Source: Melieria omissa | Taxonomy: Eukaryota; Arthropoda; Insecta; Diptera; Ulidiidae | Length of the DNA: 64,000 nt | Direction of reading: 5' to 3' | NCBI GenBank assembly: GCA_963971225.1 | Contig: OZ020269.1 | Location: 103,464,067 to 103,528,066, forward strand | Shown here: positions 1-13,549 of the stretch, one piece after another | Layout of the letters: every line of letters starts with the position of its first letter | Position numbering within the stretch: position 1 is the first letter of the stretch | The notes under the pieces: model-generated | Database searches by the model: none | What the model saw: the letters and a program-made list of their open reading frames with translations, nothing else | Told to the model about the DNA's origin: nothing | Made by a program: the position numbers and the translations under genes

Positions 1-14
1 CGATATTTATGTTT

Positions 15-109
15 CACTCGGTGTGAAGTAGAAAGTCTGTATCACTCGGTGTGAAGTAGAAGTTCTGCTTCATTCGGTGTGAAGTAGAAGTTCTATTTCA
101 CTCGGTGTG
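15..109. repeat. 28-bp tandem repeat, about 3.4 units
   Basis: Three full units at 15-42, 43-70 and 71-98 and a partial one at 99-109. Each starts CACTCGGTGTGAAGTAGAAG or a close variant and ends in a pyrimidine-rich stretch. The array may continue left of the window. No coding sense is apparent. Confidence 0.85.
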
Positions 110-706
110 CTCGCTGTGACTTAGCGTTACTTAACCTCATTATAGCTTTCTGTTTTGAAGTTTTGCTTCACAACAGAACACAAGCACTGTCGCTGCTGTA
201 GCGAAAAGGTTTTCGAATGATGCAGTGCTTGCTTTGTTGCAGAATGGAACTATTGAACATTTGAATTCTCTGTCAACGCGACAATGAAGTATAGTACTTG
301 ACAGTACTGTGCAGTAATGAAGTGTGTCCAATACAACGCTTTGTGCAGCTCTTTATTACATACAAAAAAATACCAAACATATGTAGACATAACTCACAGT
401 GGTTTGAAGCAGAAAACCCAGTGAGGAGTATTTCAAAATATGGGCACAAATTCTGTAGGGCGCCCTGGTTCTAAGCAAGATTTACTTAATGCAAAAATAT
501 AATTTTATAATTTTTAATATTTCTTAATCTTTGTTTCTAGTCAATTGAAGTTTTGAAAAATCATTGAAATTATGTAAAATTCTTAAAAAAGTATTTAAAA
601 GAAGCTTTTACAGCAGTTGTATTAAGTATGTAAAACAATACTGAATTTTCAGAGCTTTGAAATTCTTGGAAGCCCTAAATATTCTCTATTGAGTTCAAAA
701 ATAAAA
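110..706. other. AT-rich DNA without a recognised gene
   Basis: No credible open frame, splice-bounded exon or element end was recognised. The sequence becomes increasingly A/T-rich toward the LTR at 711. Confidence 0.5.
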
Positions 707-710
707 ATAT

Positions 711-1142
711 TGTTACGAAAATTACTTCACAGGTTCGTTTGGATTGGTTTTGAAAATAAAACAACTTCAGTTATCCAGCGCAACGTAGTCAAAACTAACA
801 ATCGCTTTATTTACAAATTTGCACTTGTTCTACTTTACACTTCTACTATTGCATGTTTCCCCATTGCTTGCTTAACACAGACTCGACCCCTTGTGCTGCC
901 ACTGCTGCTTTTATACCACTTTTCTTATCGCGCCGAAGTTTCTTGCAACTTCTAATTGGAAAGCGCTCGACCATTCTCGCACAGCCCATTTCGAGAACCA
1001 TCCTTGCCATATCGGACTATACCAAGCGAATTTATAACAGTTTTGCTGTACTTCACAGTGCATGCCTAAAAGTATGCTTGGAAAACATTCGTGCGGAGAA
1101 GGCATTCCCGTACAGGGCGGCACAGAATTTCTCATCGTATCA
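711..1142 (-). mobile_element. Solo LTR, gypsy-type (copy A)
   Basis: A 432-bp unit bounded by TG...CA and flanked by the 4-bp direct repeat ATAT (707-710 and 1143-1146). It is clearly homologous to the LTR at 50427-50816 in opposite orientation, and that comparison fixes both ends. Read on the minus strand it contains TATAAAAG (plus positions 908-915) and a downstream AATAAA, the order expected of an LTR promoter and poly(A) signal. No internal retrotransposon sequence or second LTR adjoins it, so it is a solo LTR left by LTR-LTR recombination. A 4-bp ATAT target duplication fits Ty3/gypsy elements of the 17.6/297 kind; the exact family is not determined. Confidence 0.85.
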
Positions 1143-1146
1143 ATAT

Positions 1147-2514
1147 GTTAAACCTTTAGAATTTTGAAAAAATTGACATTATTTAAATTGTTAAAAATTC
1201 TATGTTATGGGAAAGAATGTCGAAATATAAAGTTGCGAAATTGCCTAAAGCTTCTTTTTTATGTAAAAAATGTAAAATTTTCAAATTACTAAATTATGTA
1301 AAAAATGTAAAATTTTCAAATTACTAAATTTCTTTGAAACTTTGGTTTTATATAAATTAATACAGATAAAATAGAAAAACTACAGAGATAAATTTTAAGG
1401 CTTTACAACTAAATATTTAAAATTTTACAAATTTTGTATTCTGTGAAGAAATGAAAAAAGCTTTAAAATTCTTTATATCCATAAAAATTATATTTAATGT
1501 AAGAATATGAAAAGTTTTAAGTTTGCAAATTCTTCAAAGCTTTAAAAATGTATTATGCACTGTTTTGATATTATTTAATGTTTCAAAAATTAAGTTTTAT
1601 GTAAATTGAAAAATCTGTTTCACATTACTTTTAAGAATATTTTTAAATTTTCTTCTACTATTTTTAAACTTTGGTAAACTTCCTACAGAGCGCCAAGGTG
1701 CCCTCAGAGCCTGCGCTGTTTTTGCGCTCAACACTGTTGCAAATAAACAACAACAACAACAACTGTAATACACCGCGTTACTCCGCATCAGCCACTAAGA
1801 TATCGAACACGGATGAGACCAAATGGAAAACACTCCTGTGCTCACCTGCGTCGCAAAGGTGACTACATTACATGGGCTGACAAGCGATGGGTTAAGAGAT
1901 AAGCTCAACCGACACAAGAAGCGACTGAACGAACGAACGAGAGATAAATTTCGCAAGGGGCCACCATAACGTCCTTGAAACAATCGTGCGGTTTTAACTG
2001 GTAATTAAATTTATTTAAGCCAAAGATAGATGAATGACTTGGAACAACGGCAACAATGCCGACAACAACAATGTTGCCGCTTCGAAACCACAACACACGT
2101 CTCACTACAACAGAGTAGCAACGCAATTCACACAATGTGCCAGAAGCCGAGCGCAAAGGATGGTTTTTAGTGGGGTTTTAAAACGAGTTTTCAAGCATTA
2201 AGTGTAAAATTGTTGGAATTTGTGTTATTAAAAATTAATTCATATTAATTGAATATAATTAATTAGTTGGTAATTTAAAATTTCTAAATAAATAATTGTA
2301 TTACTTAGTCAGCAAGAAAAGCCAAATGTTTTAAACCATAAACGTTATTCTATTTGTAATTTAATTTTAATTATTAAACAAAATTTTTAACAAAAATTAA
2401 TTTATTCGATTAATCAGTAATCTATAATTTTTTAATATAATCTTTTAACTAAAACTTTTTGTAGATGAACGACTTTTATTTATTTGATTAATAAATTCTT
2501 AATTCGAAAGCAAT
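1147..2514. other. AT-rich noncoding DNA with a CAA microsatellite
   Basis: Only a short (CAA)n run near 1746-1766 and scattered degenerate poly-T/poly-A are visible. A less AT-rich stretch at 1680-2160 has short open frames on both strands with no domain resemblance. Confidence 0.5.
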
Positions 2515-3600
2515 ATTTTAATTTATTGATTTTTCGCCTCAAAATGTTTGTCAAAATTTAATGGAAATTGATTTGATTAGATAAGCAAATAATATTTTAA
2601 TATTTTAATTTCATTAATTATTTTTAGTTAAATTAATTGTTAATTAAAATTCGTAATCGGAAATTCAACTGAATTTTTCAATCAACTAATTAAATAATTC
2701 GTTTTTAATCAAATTATTTGTTAATGAAAACTTTGTAATTGAAAGTTTAACTGTATTAATTAATTTAATTGATTTTTCGCCTCTAAATTTTTATCAAACA
2801 ATTTATTTTAAAATCAATTGATAAAACTACCAATAGCCCGTAACTGAAAGTTTAACTGAATTAATTAATTTAATTGATTTTTCGCCTCTAAATTTTTATC
2901 AAACAATTATGCAAATTCATTTGATTAGATTTGAATTTCAATTGATAAATCTACCAATAGCCCGTAGATTATTTTTAATTACTTCGTTAATTATTTTTAG
3001 TTCAATTAGTTGTTAATTAAAACTCGTAATCGGAAATTCAACTGAACTAAACCGATTTTTTATTCAACTAATTAAATAATTATTTTTTAATCAAAATATT
3101 TGTTACAAAATATTCTAATATTTTAATTTGAATTGATAAAACTACCAATAGCCCGCAGATTTTTTTTAATTAATACATTAATTATGTTTAGTTAAATTAA
3201 TTATTAATTAAAATTCGTAATCGGAAATTTAACTGAACTTGTCAATCAACTAATTAAATAATTCGTTTGTAATCAAATTATTTGTTAATGAGAAATTTGT
3301 AATTGAAAGTTTAAATGAAATTATTAATTTAATTGATTTTTCGCCTCTAAATTTTTATCAAACAATTATGCAAATTCATTCGATTAGATTTGAATTTCAA
3401 TTGATAAATCTACCAATAGCCCGTAGATTATTTTTAATTACTTCGTTAATTATTTTTAGTTCAATTAGTTGTTAATTAAAACTCGTAATCGGAAATTCAA
3501 CTGAACTAAACCGATTTTTTATTCAACTAATTAAATAATTATTTTTTAATCAAAATATTTGTTACTGCGAACTTTGTAATTTAAAATTGAACTGAATTAT
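2515..3600. repeat. AT-rich degenerate repeat region with a 243-bp near-exact duplication
   Basis: The phrase TGATTTTTCGCCTC recurs at about 2528, 2770, 2876 and 3335, and ACCAATAGCCCG at about 2829, 2951, 3144 and 3412, so the region is an old, irregular repeat field. Within it, 2864-3106 and 3323-3565 are each 243 bp long and differ at one base by eye, at an offset of 459 bp. The surrounding copies are much more diverged. Confidence 0.75.
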
Positions 3601-6600
3601 TAAATGCAATTAATTAAATAGTAATTTAAAATCAATTAAAATTTGTTTTTAGTCAAATTATTTGTTAGTGAGAACTTTGGAATTGAAAATTAAACTGAAT
3701 TATTATTAAATGTAATTGATTAAATAGTTTTTTATATAATTTGTTTTTAATCAAATTATTTGTTGATGAGTACTTTGTAATTGAAAATGAATTATTAAAT
3801 GCAATTAAATAAATAGTAATTTAAAAACCTGTTATTTGAAGTTCTGATTAAGAAATGCATTCAAATTAAAAAATTAAAAATTTAGTTCAGGTTTATTTAA
3901 TTAAAGTTTAGTGTTTAAATTCAAACTTAACAGCAAATATTTGGAATTAATTACACGAAATCAATAATTGTACTTTTTGAATTAAAATGTCCTGAAAATA
4001 TTCGTATCAACTATTGGAATCAAAGAGGTGATTACTTAAATTAGTTATTTCAATTAGTCGGTTATGTTATGACATTTGATCAAAAATAAGACAAAATGTA
4101 TTCAAAATGCTTCTAAATCTAAATCAGTCATTGAATAATTGAACATTTTTGATTAAAAACTTTGGTTCAGAGCTTTTATCTTCATTCTTTATTTGAATTT
4201 ATCTATAAGTTTTAATTAATTATTTATTTCAATTACTCAGTAATATTGCGTCATTTAATTAAAAGAAAATTCAATTAAATTCCAACTTTATAATTTTAGT
4301 TAATTTATCTGTAGTTTTAAACTATCAATTCAATTATTTTATATAAATTAATTGAAATTATTGTATAAAATCAAACAGCTATTTCTTAGTCAACCCAATA
4401 CTGAAAGTCCATATGTAGCTAAAAGTTTAATCATAATTCAATTCAATTACTTAACTATTAAATCAATTCGGTTTTTAAATGCATTTGATTAGACAACATT
4501 GCAACACTTTTATCGCAATTAACAATCACATTTATTTTGTGTTAATTGCTCGGTTGTCTGTTTGCATTGCAATGAATAATCCAACCAATCACAACAACAA
4601 CTAACCAGCGCAACAACTTTACATGTGTACACAGCACTCAGAGACACACTTCGTCATAATCGCGCGTTGCCCACTCGACTGGTTTGGCTGCACACGTGGC
4701 GCGCACAGAGTGTCTCAACTGTTCAGAAAAGTGTGGCTGCCTAATGCGTTTTGTTGTTGTTGTTGTTTCTTCTTGTCGTTGCTGATGTTATTTCTTGTTG
4801 TTGTTGTTGTTGAATGCAACCGACCTGTATGACTGCTTTCCAAGTGCACTCTGATGCCATTTTCACCGGCATACTTTTAGGCTCATACAATTTATGAAAA
4901 TTGAAAGTGAAATTGTGAAAGCCAATAGGGAATGTGTGGTGAATTATGTTGTGTAGTGCGGTGAGTTTTGTGTGATGTAATGCGTTAAAAAATTGAATGC
5001 AGAAAGGGAGGCATTTAGTTGCAGTGTTGGGTTGTCAACTAAGCGCTGAAAGTTGAATCTCAGCGCTGTGAAAATTGAATTGAAATTTAAATTTCAATTG
5101 AAATTTTGAATTTATGACAATTTTATGACTTTTATTCTTTTAAGTTTTATACTCTAAGCCGCTAAAAAGTTATAAGTGGAACTGTACTCATTCGTCAATA
5201 CATACTCATTCGTTGCCTGTGTTCGACTTTCAGAGGCTTCAGAGGCATCAGAGACTTGTTAAGGTTAGAAATCTTAATCGATTTTGTATAATTTACACAG
5301 ACTTACAGGAGGTACTTGGCGCTTCCCTCCACTTCACTTTTTTTTACTTTTGATATCATATCCAATTAGCTGTATTAGTCCTTCAAAAAAGTCTTGTTCA
5401 AACAGCCAGTTCAACCTAATCTGAAACAATTGTTTCTACTACACTTTTGTTTACTACTTTTTTGCTACTGTTTGTTGTGTTTTTCAAGAAATGAATTTTA
5501 TTTTATTTTATCTTAGAAAGGTAACTTCCTTGCTATCACTCTTAGTTCTTTCACAACCTTATTCACTTCTGTTACTTATGCATTACAACTTTTCACTACT
5601 ATTTTCACCTTCACTTCCATTTGTTGCTTCTCTTTGTACTTCGGCAACTAATGTTTATCTGAGCTACTATCACATCCGATTCCTTTTGATTCCCTCCAAA
5701 GGATTTATAGCGCCCAGCTTCTAACCGCAAATGTGATTACCATACACTGCGCTTATCACATAACAATACACAAACAAACAACACGATCAAAGCCGTTTCC
5801 TGCGGTGGAAATTTCAAACCTTTTGTATAATTGAGAACAACAACAACAAAGCGTTAAAGCAACGCTGCGCACAGCCAGCGGATATGCCAAACGCTGCGAT
5901 TAAAGGGTTCAATTTCGTTTTTATGAAACCAAAAATCACATCAGCAAATAAAAAAAAGCAACACAACAACAACAACAACAATAACCATAGGTACGAGTAT
6001 AATAACCATAATAATGCGTTGACAATGCGGCCAAAAAGCATTGTGCCAACCAAATTGTCAACCAAAAACAGCAAAGGATATTAGATGACACACACGAATA
6101 AGCAAATAAACAAACAAAACACACACACACACACATGTCTAATGCATGTACACATAGAAGTATTAAATGGAGAGTTGAAACCTCCCCCCACAGCATTTGG
6201 AGGAGCTGCATACAGATTTCAATGCTCGGCGGTTGATATTTGAAATTTGAATAAAGCCAGCAGCCGACGTTGTTTGTCGTTGTTTTTTCATAAGTATACC
6301 TTTCTTTATTTCTATGTTTGTGTTTTTCGCTGCTGTTTTGTGTTTACTCTATAAAAGGCACCAAATCGTAAAGTGGCATTAAATGAGTTTCACGGCGTGA
6401 CGCATTTCGAGTGCAAGGTGTAATTATGCATTTCCTCTGCTCGCTGCTTTTCCTCTCTCTCTCTCTTCTTTTTGAGAGGTTTTTTTTGGTGCATTTTCTG
6501 GCCACCAGCTGTTGACAATTGGCGCTTATTTACTTTGAAATTGAAGCCGAAACAAGCAAACGCCCAGCGATTTTATGAGCGTAAAATTTCGACCATAAAG

Positions 6601-7061
6601 TAAAGAAGTTTTTGGGTGCGCAACCATGAACGGAAATGCAATATTGACAATTATCGGGTGCAGCATGGGCAGCTGCTGGGCGCCGTCATTCAAGTGATTT
6701 GTGCTTGAAAGTGGAGACCAGCGCATCGGCCACTCGAGTGCAGATGAATAAAGTTGTGCGAACAAATTTGGCGCTTTGCGAATTTGTGCAAACACTGGCA
6801 AATGGTCTGAGATTGGAAAATGAAAAGTAGTCATAAATTTGAATTTATATAATTTCAATTATTGAAATGTTTCTACTTAATTTTTAATTCCTCATTTTTA
6901 TTTATTTATTTTTTTTATTTTGTTTAATCAAAACTTTTTTATATTTTTTGTTATTTTTAAATAATTTATTCAAATAATAATTTCCAAAAAATTAAATAAT
7001 CATATTTTATTGTTTGCATGAAACATTTTTTATGCAAATAATTCAATTCATTTGTTATTGA
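3601..7061. other. Noncoding DNA with microsatellites
   Basis: AT-rich to about 4500, then more balanced sequence. Simple repeats: TTG runs near 4746-4764 and 4797-4812, AAC near 5966-5984, CA near 6119-6137 and a CT run near 6450-6466. Short open frames exist on both strands, but none has a family resemblance, conserved splice context or codon bias I can defend. Confidence 0.5.
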
Positions 7062-8878
7062 TTAACCCTAATCCTGTATTTTGGGCAAATTTTGCCCAAA
7101 CGCGTCTTTAGCTCAGCGTATCTGGCGTGTATTTAGTGATATCGGTATGAAATTCCTTGACAATTTTTTTTTTACATATATTTAGCAGCGTTGTGAAAAT
7201 GTATGTTCTTGCTCCACCAGGGGCTCCTCCATATCAAAAGTAACAAATCTTGTATTTTGGGCAAATTTTGCCCAATACAATTTTCCATTATTTCTGCAAG
7301 CAGCATTTAGACTGTGTGTTTTGTTTTTTGTTGGCCGTGGAATCCCTTATCTGCATACACTTTTTTGTATTGATTTGTGACAATAACGGCTGCATTATAT
7401 ACGTGATTTTTTGGAATTTGGGGAATTTCCAACTTATGTACTCCTGTTTTATCTAAAATCATTAGAAAGAGGAAGATATTCGACATTCGTCAGTGAACTT
7501 TCGTTTTTGTGCGTAGTTGCCTATATTGCAGTCGCGGGTTGTGAAGTAGGAAAGTCAAAATAAATAATATTTTTACAGCAAATTTACTCAGGAAAAGAAA
7601 AAAACCATGTCCCAAAGGGTATGTAAAAAATGTGCCTATACTTTTCCGTGCCAACTCGACGCCAAATAGAAAAGCTGCTGAGCGAATCAAACAGTGAGGC
7701 TGAAGGGCGTAAACTGTACCAGCAACTCGATAGCTGTCTTGAACATTTCAAATTTCTTCAAATGAAGGATCAGTAACATAAATTGCCATATCCGAAGGAG
7801 AAAGTATTTGCTCCGATGCAGAAAAATTTTCTGTTACTGCGCAAGAAGAAGTCCACCCTTTGGTTTTCTTACTAAGGACAAAAAAAAATTTGGTATGACA
7901 AATGTGGCAGCTCATTGGTTGGTAGAAAAACGGTTGAAAACGTTATTACTACTACTCCAGGATCAACTCAATATGCCATTGCATTGTTTATGACAAAGGA
8001 CATGCAAACTATTATTATCAGCATGACAAATATTGAAGGTAGCTTTTATCGTATTTTCGAAAACTTTGCGCATTACATATTTATACATTATTACATAGGT
8101 ATCAAAGTGTTTAGAGAAGCTTGGAAGGAAATTAACCATGCATCCTTGGAGGCTTATTTTTGATTGCTGTTATGGGGCTGTCCGAAAAAATAAGTTGTTT
8201 CTAACCCCACATATTTTGGATATGAGAAAAAAACCTGCCTTTTACTCAGAGTTTCAAAGAAATATCGGTGCGTATATCCAATAAGCACATTACACCAAGA
8301 CACAAAAATACAGGATATCCAGTCAAAGAAACCAGAAATAATAGAGTATTATAACCATACAAAGGCAGGGGTGGATACACTCGATCAACTGGTTGCCACA
8401 TACTATATACTTGCAAGCGGAAGACTAATAGGTGGCCTGTAGCTCTATGTCTCTGCATGCAATACTTTTGTGATTTGGACAACAGTAAGCCCCGAGTGGA
8501 ACAAATCAAAACATTTCCGTCGCAGACTTTTTTGGAAGAACTATTAAAAGAAGAAAAGCAGGAGCGTAAGACACAGCCATATGGCATTGCCGCCTGGAAG
8601 CTACATCACCCGCAAGAAGAGAAAAATACAAAAAGTGGCCGTTGTCACTTCTTTGAAATTAAGTACTAAATAGTACTAACTAAAGTACTAACTAAACAGT
8701 ACTAAATATAATGCAAAATGTAAGAATTTTAACTTATTTGTGTGCAAAAATCATTCTTGTGTAGGAATTATATGCAATACTTGCAACAAAAAGTAATAAA
8801 ACTAGTAAAATTATATTGGGCAAAATTTGCCCAAAATACAAGATTCGTTACTTTTTTTTTATACAGGATGAGGGTTAA
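7062..8878 (+). mobile_element. piggyBac-like element 1, with TTAA target duplication
   Basis: The TTAA at 7062-7065 is followed by CCCTAATCCTGTAT, and the inverse TIR (CCCTCATCCTGTAT on the minus strand) ends at 8874 before TTAA at 8875-8878. Inside each end lies a second matching block reading AAAGTAAC(A/G)AATCTTG followed by the near-palindrome GGGCAAATTTTGCCC (7254-7275 left, about 8817-8838 right). On the right the blocks adjoin with a short poly-A spacer. On the left about 160 bp separates them and includes an extra palindrome near 7078-7098. TTAA targets and CCC-starting TIRs are diagnostic of piggyBac. The interior holds a decayed transposase (separate entry). Confidence 0.88.
7650..8600 (+). 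pseudogene. piggyBac-family transposase remnant
   Basis: Fragments in different plus-strand frames resemble a piggyBac DDE transposase (Transposase IS4-like domain). The clearest is YYNHTKAGVDTLDQ within 8325-8390, matching the family's conserved late-core motif K-P-x-I-I-x-x-Y-N-x-T-K-x-G-V-D-x-x-D-Q. An earlier block near 7660-7745 and one near 7885-8160 look like N-terminal and central parts. Frame changes and stops separate the pieces, for example a stop soon after the conserved motif, so no active protein can be made. The position between matched TIRs confirms the assignment. Confidence 0.75.
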
Positions 8879-9204
8879 ATATTTTTAAATTTGTTTATAT
8901 ATTGTTGTTTATATTTTTTAAATAAATCAAAATCATACAATTCAAAATTATCATTTTGAATTTCTTGTTATTAAAAATTAATATTTTTACTGTTTTTGGT
9001 ATTAATTAAAAATTCACAAAATTTAATTCAAATTTAAATAATACAAAATTGCATTTAATCATTTTCAATTGTCTTTTATTGAATATTTTTTCAAATTGTT
9101 TATATTTTAAAGTATTCCAAAATTCAAATCATTCAATTCTAATAGCTTAAATTCAAAATACTTGTTTAAAAAATTTATGCTTAAAGCTATTTCATTTTAA
9201 AATA
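8879..9204. other. AT-rich spacer
   Basis: A/T-rich sequence between the piggyBac-like element and the tail of the next retrotransposon. Nothing recognisable. Confidence 0.5.
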
Positions 9205-11300
9205 ATTTATTTATTTATTTATAGAAAGTCTTTGAACAATTCTTACAGACTAACTAACAAAATGGAACTTAAGCTTAAACTTAAACAGGAAAGTGAGAAT
9301 AAACAAAAGAAAGGAACAAGGCTTAGGTACACATAAATCAAACATTGAAGAGGTCGACAGCGAGATTTATCTCGGCTAAGGGTCGAGGAATAGAAGCGTT
9401 ACTACCATAACGCGTCCTAGAGAACTCAACAGAAAAAGGGGAAATATGTCTGAGGGAGCGAGATGGCACATTGAAAGCTACTTTCGACAAGAGAAAGGGG
9501 CAATCAATATTTCCATTGAATATATCAAAAATGAAAGCCATCGAAATGACAGCCCACCTGGTTTCAAGTGATTTTAAACCAAGCAGAATACAACTAGACC
9601 TGTAAGGAGGCTGGGGCTCAGAAAAACCAATAAATCGAAGGGCAAACTTTAGGAATCTTCGTTGGATACGCTCTAAGTGATTATAATGCGACACGTGATA
9701 AGGTCTCCAGATGAAAGCAGCATATTCTAGTCTGGACCTAACAACAGTAGTATACAAGAGCTTGAGCGTATAGGGACTGGGAAAGGACGAAGAATTGCGG
9801 CGGACAAACCCTAACATAGAGTAGGCACGCGAGACAATGCAATTAACATGGGAAGTGAAGCTGAACTTTGAATCAAAGACAAAGCCCAGATTCACCTTTT
9901 CTAACACTGTGCCATTAATTTCAAATGAAGTTTTTACCGTATTAGTGGATTTCGAAAAAGTTGAATGAAAGCATTTGCTGACGTTTAAGCATAAACGATT
10001 TTTTTGCACCACGCGATGACATTATTGAGGTCGGACTGGATTTCGATGGTTTAAAGAATCAGGCGAAGTATGGACAACAGAAAAAATCTTCAAGTCATCG
10101 GCATAGAGCAAGAAGTTGGAGAAGGAAAAGCAAGCACTGTTGTCGTTTATGAAACTTTGTCGAAAGATTTAGAGAAATCGGTGTAGATTGTTTCCACTTG
10201 AGAATTATTCTGAAATGCAGAGAAACAGTAATTACTAAGGACCGCAAGATTAGTAACAGTTGAGCGGGACGAGACAAAACCATGCTGGTTAGGTGAGATT
10301 AAACTCTTTACAGCAAAGTACAGTTTCTTCTTAATTATGCCTTCAAAAAGTTTCGAAACCGTGGAGAGCTTAGAGATTGGGCGATAATTAGAGACGTCGT
10401 TTTTGTTCCCGCTTTTAAAAATAGGAGTAATTGCCGCTAATTTCCAATCATCAATGAAAACACCAGAGGAAAGCGACACATTGAACATTAATTGTAGAGG
10501 GTAAACTAGCGAGGGACAGTTCTTTAGGAGAATGGGTGAAAGACCATCGGCATCGGTTTGTGTTGACGAATCAGATTTAAAGGAAAAGTTGCTACTGGAC
10601 GCAGAATCCGAAACGAAGTTAGAAAAGAAAAAGCCGCAAAGAGATCTGCAGCCTCCGGAGCAGAACTCGCGGACTTACCTCTGAAGAAAACAGTCGAGGG
10701 AATAGATGAGCTGTTATTTTTAGAATTAATGAATCGGCCTTAGGGTTGGAGTTGATGTTGGCTTCAAAGTTGGAAATATAATTGCGATACAAAAATGTAT
10801 TGAGGCAATTAAAATCCTTCTGGGCACTAAAAAACTTAAGATAGTAATAATTACTAGAACTTTGTCTGTATTTCTTGTAATATTTACTTTTAAAATTTTT
10901 AAGGTGTTTAAGCCTTTTCGTATGCCAAGGAATTTTATACTTCCTCTTTTTGATAATCGGAATATTATCAACACAAAACATATAAACTTTAGATTTGAAA
11001 GCAGAGAAACATTCAGAGACATCTAAGTTCGTAAAAAGAATATTCCAGTCAACATCAAGGAACACATTATTCATAGTGGGAAAGTCAGCATGGATGAAGT
11101 TGAAAGAGGGCCTAGAACTACCTGATGACAGGGGGAAAACATAGAATTCACATTCTAGAATAATAGGAACGTGATGCTTGTCAGAGGACGAGAGAGGGGA
11201 AAAACATTCAAGCAATCTAAAATTAACATTAACACTAAGGAAAATTAGATCTAAGATTCTACCCAGTTTGTTAGAAAGGACATTTATTTGATGAAGGTCG
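9205..11300 (-). mobile_element. Non-LTR retrotransposon, jockey/CR1 type, degenerate
   Basis: Minus-strand element with its 3' end at left, marked by a TTTA-repeat tail (plus strand, about 9207-9223). Coding pieces run right to left. 10619-11215 corresponds to the end of the endonuclease and linker. 10147-10488 is the start of the reverse transcriptase, with YRPIS- and DFSKSFDKV-like motifs. Near 10090-10125 is FLLYADDLKIF, the catalytic YADD box. 9338-10012 is the thumb and C-terminus. Between the DFSKSFDKV block and a FIND-like block just before YADD, about 60-80 codons including the usual GVPQGS box are missing and the frame changes. The 5' boundary near 11300 is uncertain and no target duplication was found. 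Confidence 0.8.
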
Positions 11301-13549
11301 ATGATGAAGGTTGATATTGTGATATATTTCTTCTAATTTATTAGTAATTTTTATTATTTTTTAGTGAAATTTTTTAGAAAGTAGTACTCAATAACTGGTT
11401 TAGTTTATTTATTAGAAACTAGTTTTTAGTTCGATGAGTAGAAGAGAAAAAATTGGAAATATACATATCATTTAATTGATACTTATCATAGTTTTGATTG
11501 TGTTATTTCCTAATTAATTTTTAATTACTAAAATAAAATAAATAATTAATAAATACAATTGTTGTATTAGAAATTTGCTAATTTTTTTCAGTTTCTTAAA
11601 AAAAATTTAATAAATTATTTATTTTATTGACACAAATTTTTTGAGTTGGAGATATTTACCGTAAAATTTGTATATTTTTATGTTTTTAGTATTTATAAAA
11701 GTTCTTTCCTTATATTGTATTTTCATAATTCATTGTTTTTATTATTATGTATTATTATTATCTATTATTATTAAAAAAAAAAACCGAAATTCAATTTTTT
11801 CTCTTGTGTAAACTTTGTTGTCGCACGGTGTTATTATTTTTTTTATTTTTTGTTATTATTTTTGTTTTATTTTTACTTAAATTTTTAATAATAGTTTTTC
11901 GAATTCTTGTTCTTAAATTTTATTTAATTAGTATTATCGACTATTTGTCGAAATAAATAATAATTTTTAAATTTTAATAGTTTAATTGTAGATCTTTAAA
12001 TTTATTTTTTATTATTATTAATTTGTATTTATAATAATTATTTTTTTAATTCAACAACTTAACACTTTAAAATTTTAACTAAAATGTATTTCAAAAATTA
12101 AATAAAATATCATATTTTTGTGCTCAAATCTTAAATATGAAAAGTAAACTATTATATTTCTTAAATCACAAGATCCACATAACGTTATTGAATTTCTAGA
12201 TTTCTCTCATTTTACATTACATTTCATATTACTTTGGCGTAATTTTTGTTTCCTATAAATGGCTATAAAATAAGAATGTTTATTATTTCAACCAGTTTTC
12301 GATTTGTAATTTGCTTTAAATGTCGCCGCAATATCGCTTACCAATATTCCTTTGAACCTCTAATAGGGTTAAGTCGCATTAGGTTTGAGTTTTTGCAAGC
12401 GATGCCTGCCAACACAACCACACACAATTCTGCATTTTTTCACACACACACACACATACGCACAGGTTCTGCCATCCATATTCAATAAACCTGAAAATTT
12501 ACGGTTTCAGCTATCAAAGTAAAACGAAACGCACAAAAAAAGGATGCTGCAATGTTTCTCAATAAAAAGAAAACAAAACGCAGCCAGCAGCAACAACTAC
12601 TCCAATAGAAGCGATTAGCATTTTATAGACCCTTAACCACTGAGCCCAGCTGCAAAGGGCACATTCCCATACACACGACCCCACGTGCACAAGTCGCACA
12701 AACATAATAAAAAGGGGAAAGCAGCAGCAAAATCTTTAAACACACAAACGAAAAAAAATGTCATTTGATGTCGTTGCGCTTGTTTGTGTTGTCTTTAGAT
12801 TTCTATGCATGATTTGTTGTTTTTTGGTGCGCTCTCTGCCATTCTTATTTTCCGCATGTTGCAAGCATCCCATAACCTATAACATTCAAATGTACATATG
12901 TTCTCTAAGGTTTGTATGTTTGTGTGTAACCTTCCTTTGGTTATCATAAGAAAAAAACATCAAAGTTTGCAACCCTCTTGAAATGTTTTTGTTCGCTGGC
13001 ATTACTTGGACATATGTTTGCGTACGTGTTTTGCTGCTCGCTGAATGTCGGCAAGAACCAAGAAAAAAAAACACAAAAAAGCATATGTCCGTTTGTGCGA
13101 AGAAGACGGTAATTTATTCTACTTCGTCGCATTTCTAGTGCAAATATTGAATAAGCAGCATTTGGCAGCGTGTCTTCTTTGGCCAACTTGATTAAATTTT
13201 GCTAAACTCTTATTGAATTACAAGAAAATAGAAGGACAGTTTTTTTGAGCATTTCACGTGTGAATGATTTGGTGTGATGTATCTACAATTGTGACGATTG
13301 TTTTCAAGTAGTTTGCACGCGAGCAAATATTTGGGATATTAGTTTAATAAGGATGGGTTCGGAGATTGTAAGGAATAAAACTGCAAAGTGGTCAGCGGCC
13401 TCGAAACATGGATCAACTATAGGAAATTGAAAATATGCAGGGATTTGAAGGATATCTAGAATAGAACAGAGAAAGCAAATCGATGATTGTCAAAGGTCCA
13501 AACATGAATAATTGCATATAAAAAAATAAAATAAAACACAAAAAACAAA
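11301..13549. other. AT-rich noncoding DNA
   Basis: Extremely A/T-rich to about 12240, then moderately AT-rich with a CA run at about 12440-12460. No exon, TIR or retrotransposon domain recognised. Confidence 0.5.

Noticed and set aside
15..109. CRISPR-like array
   Set aside because: Units are contiguous 28-bp tandem repeats without unique spacers, in a eukaryotic context.
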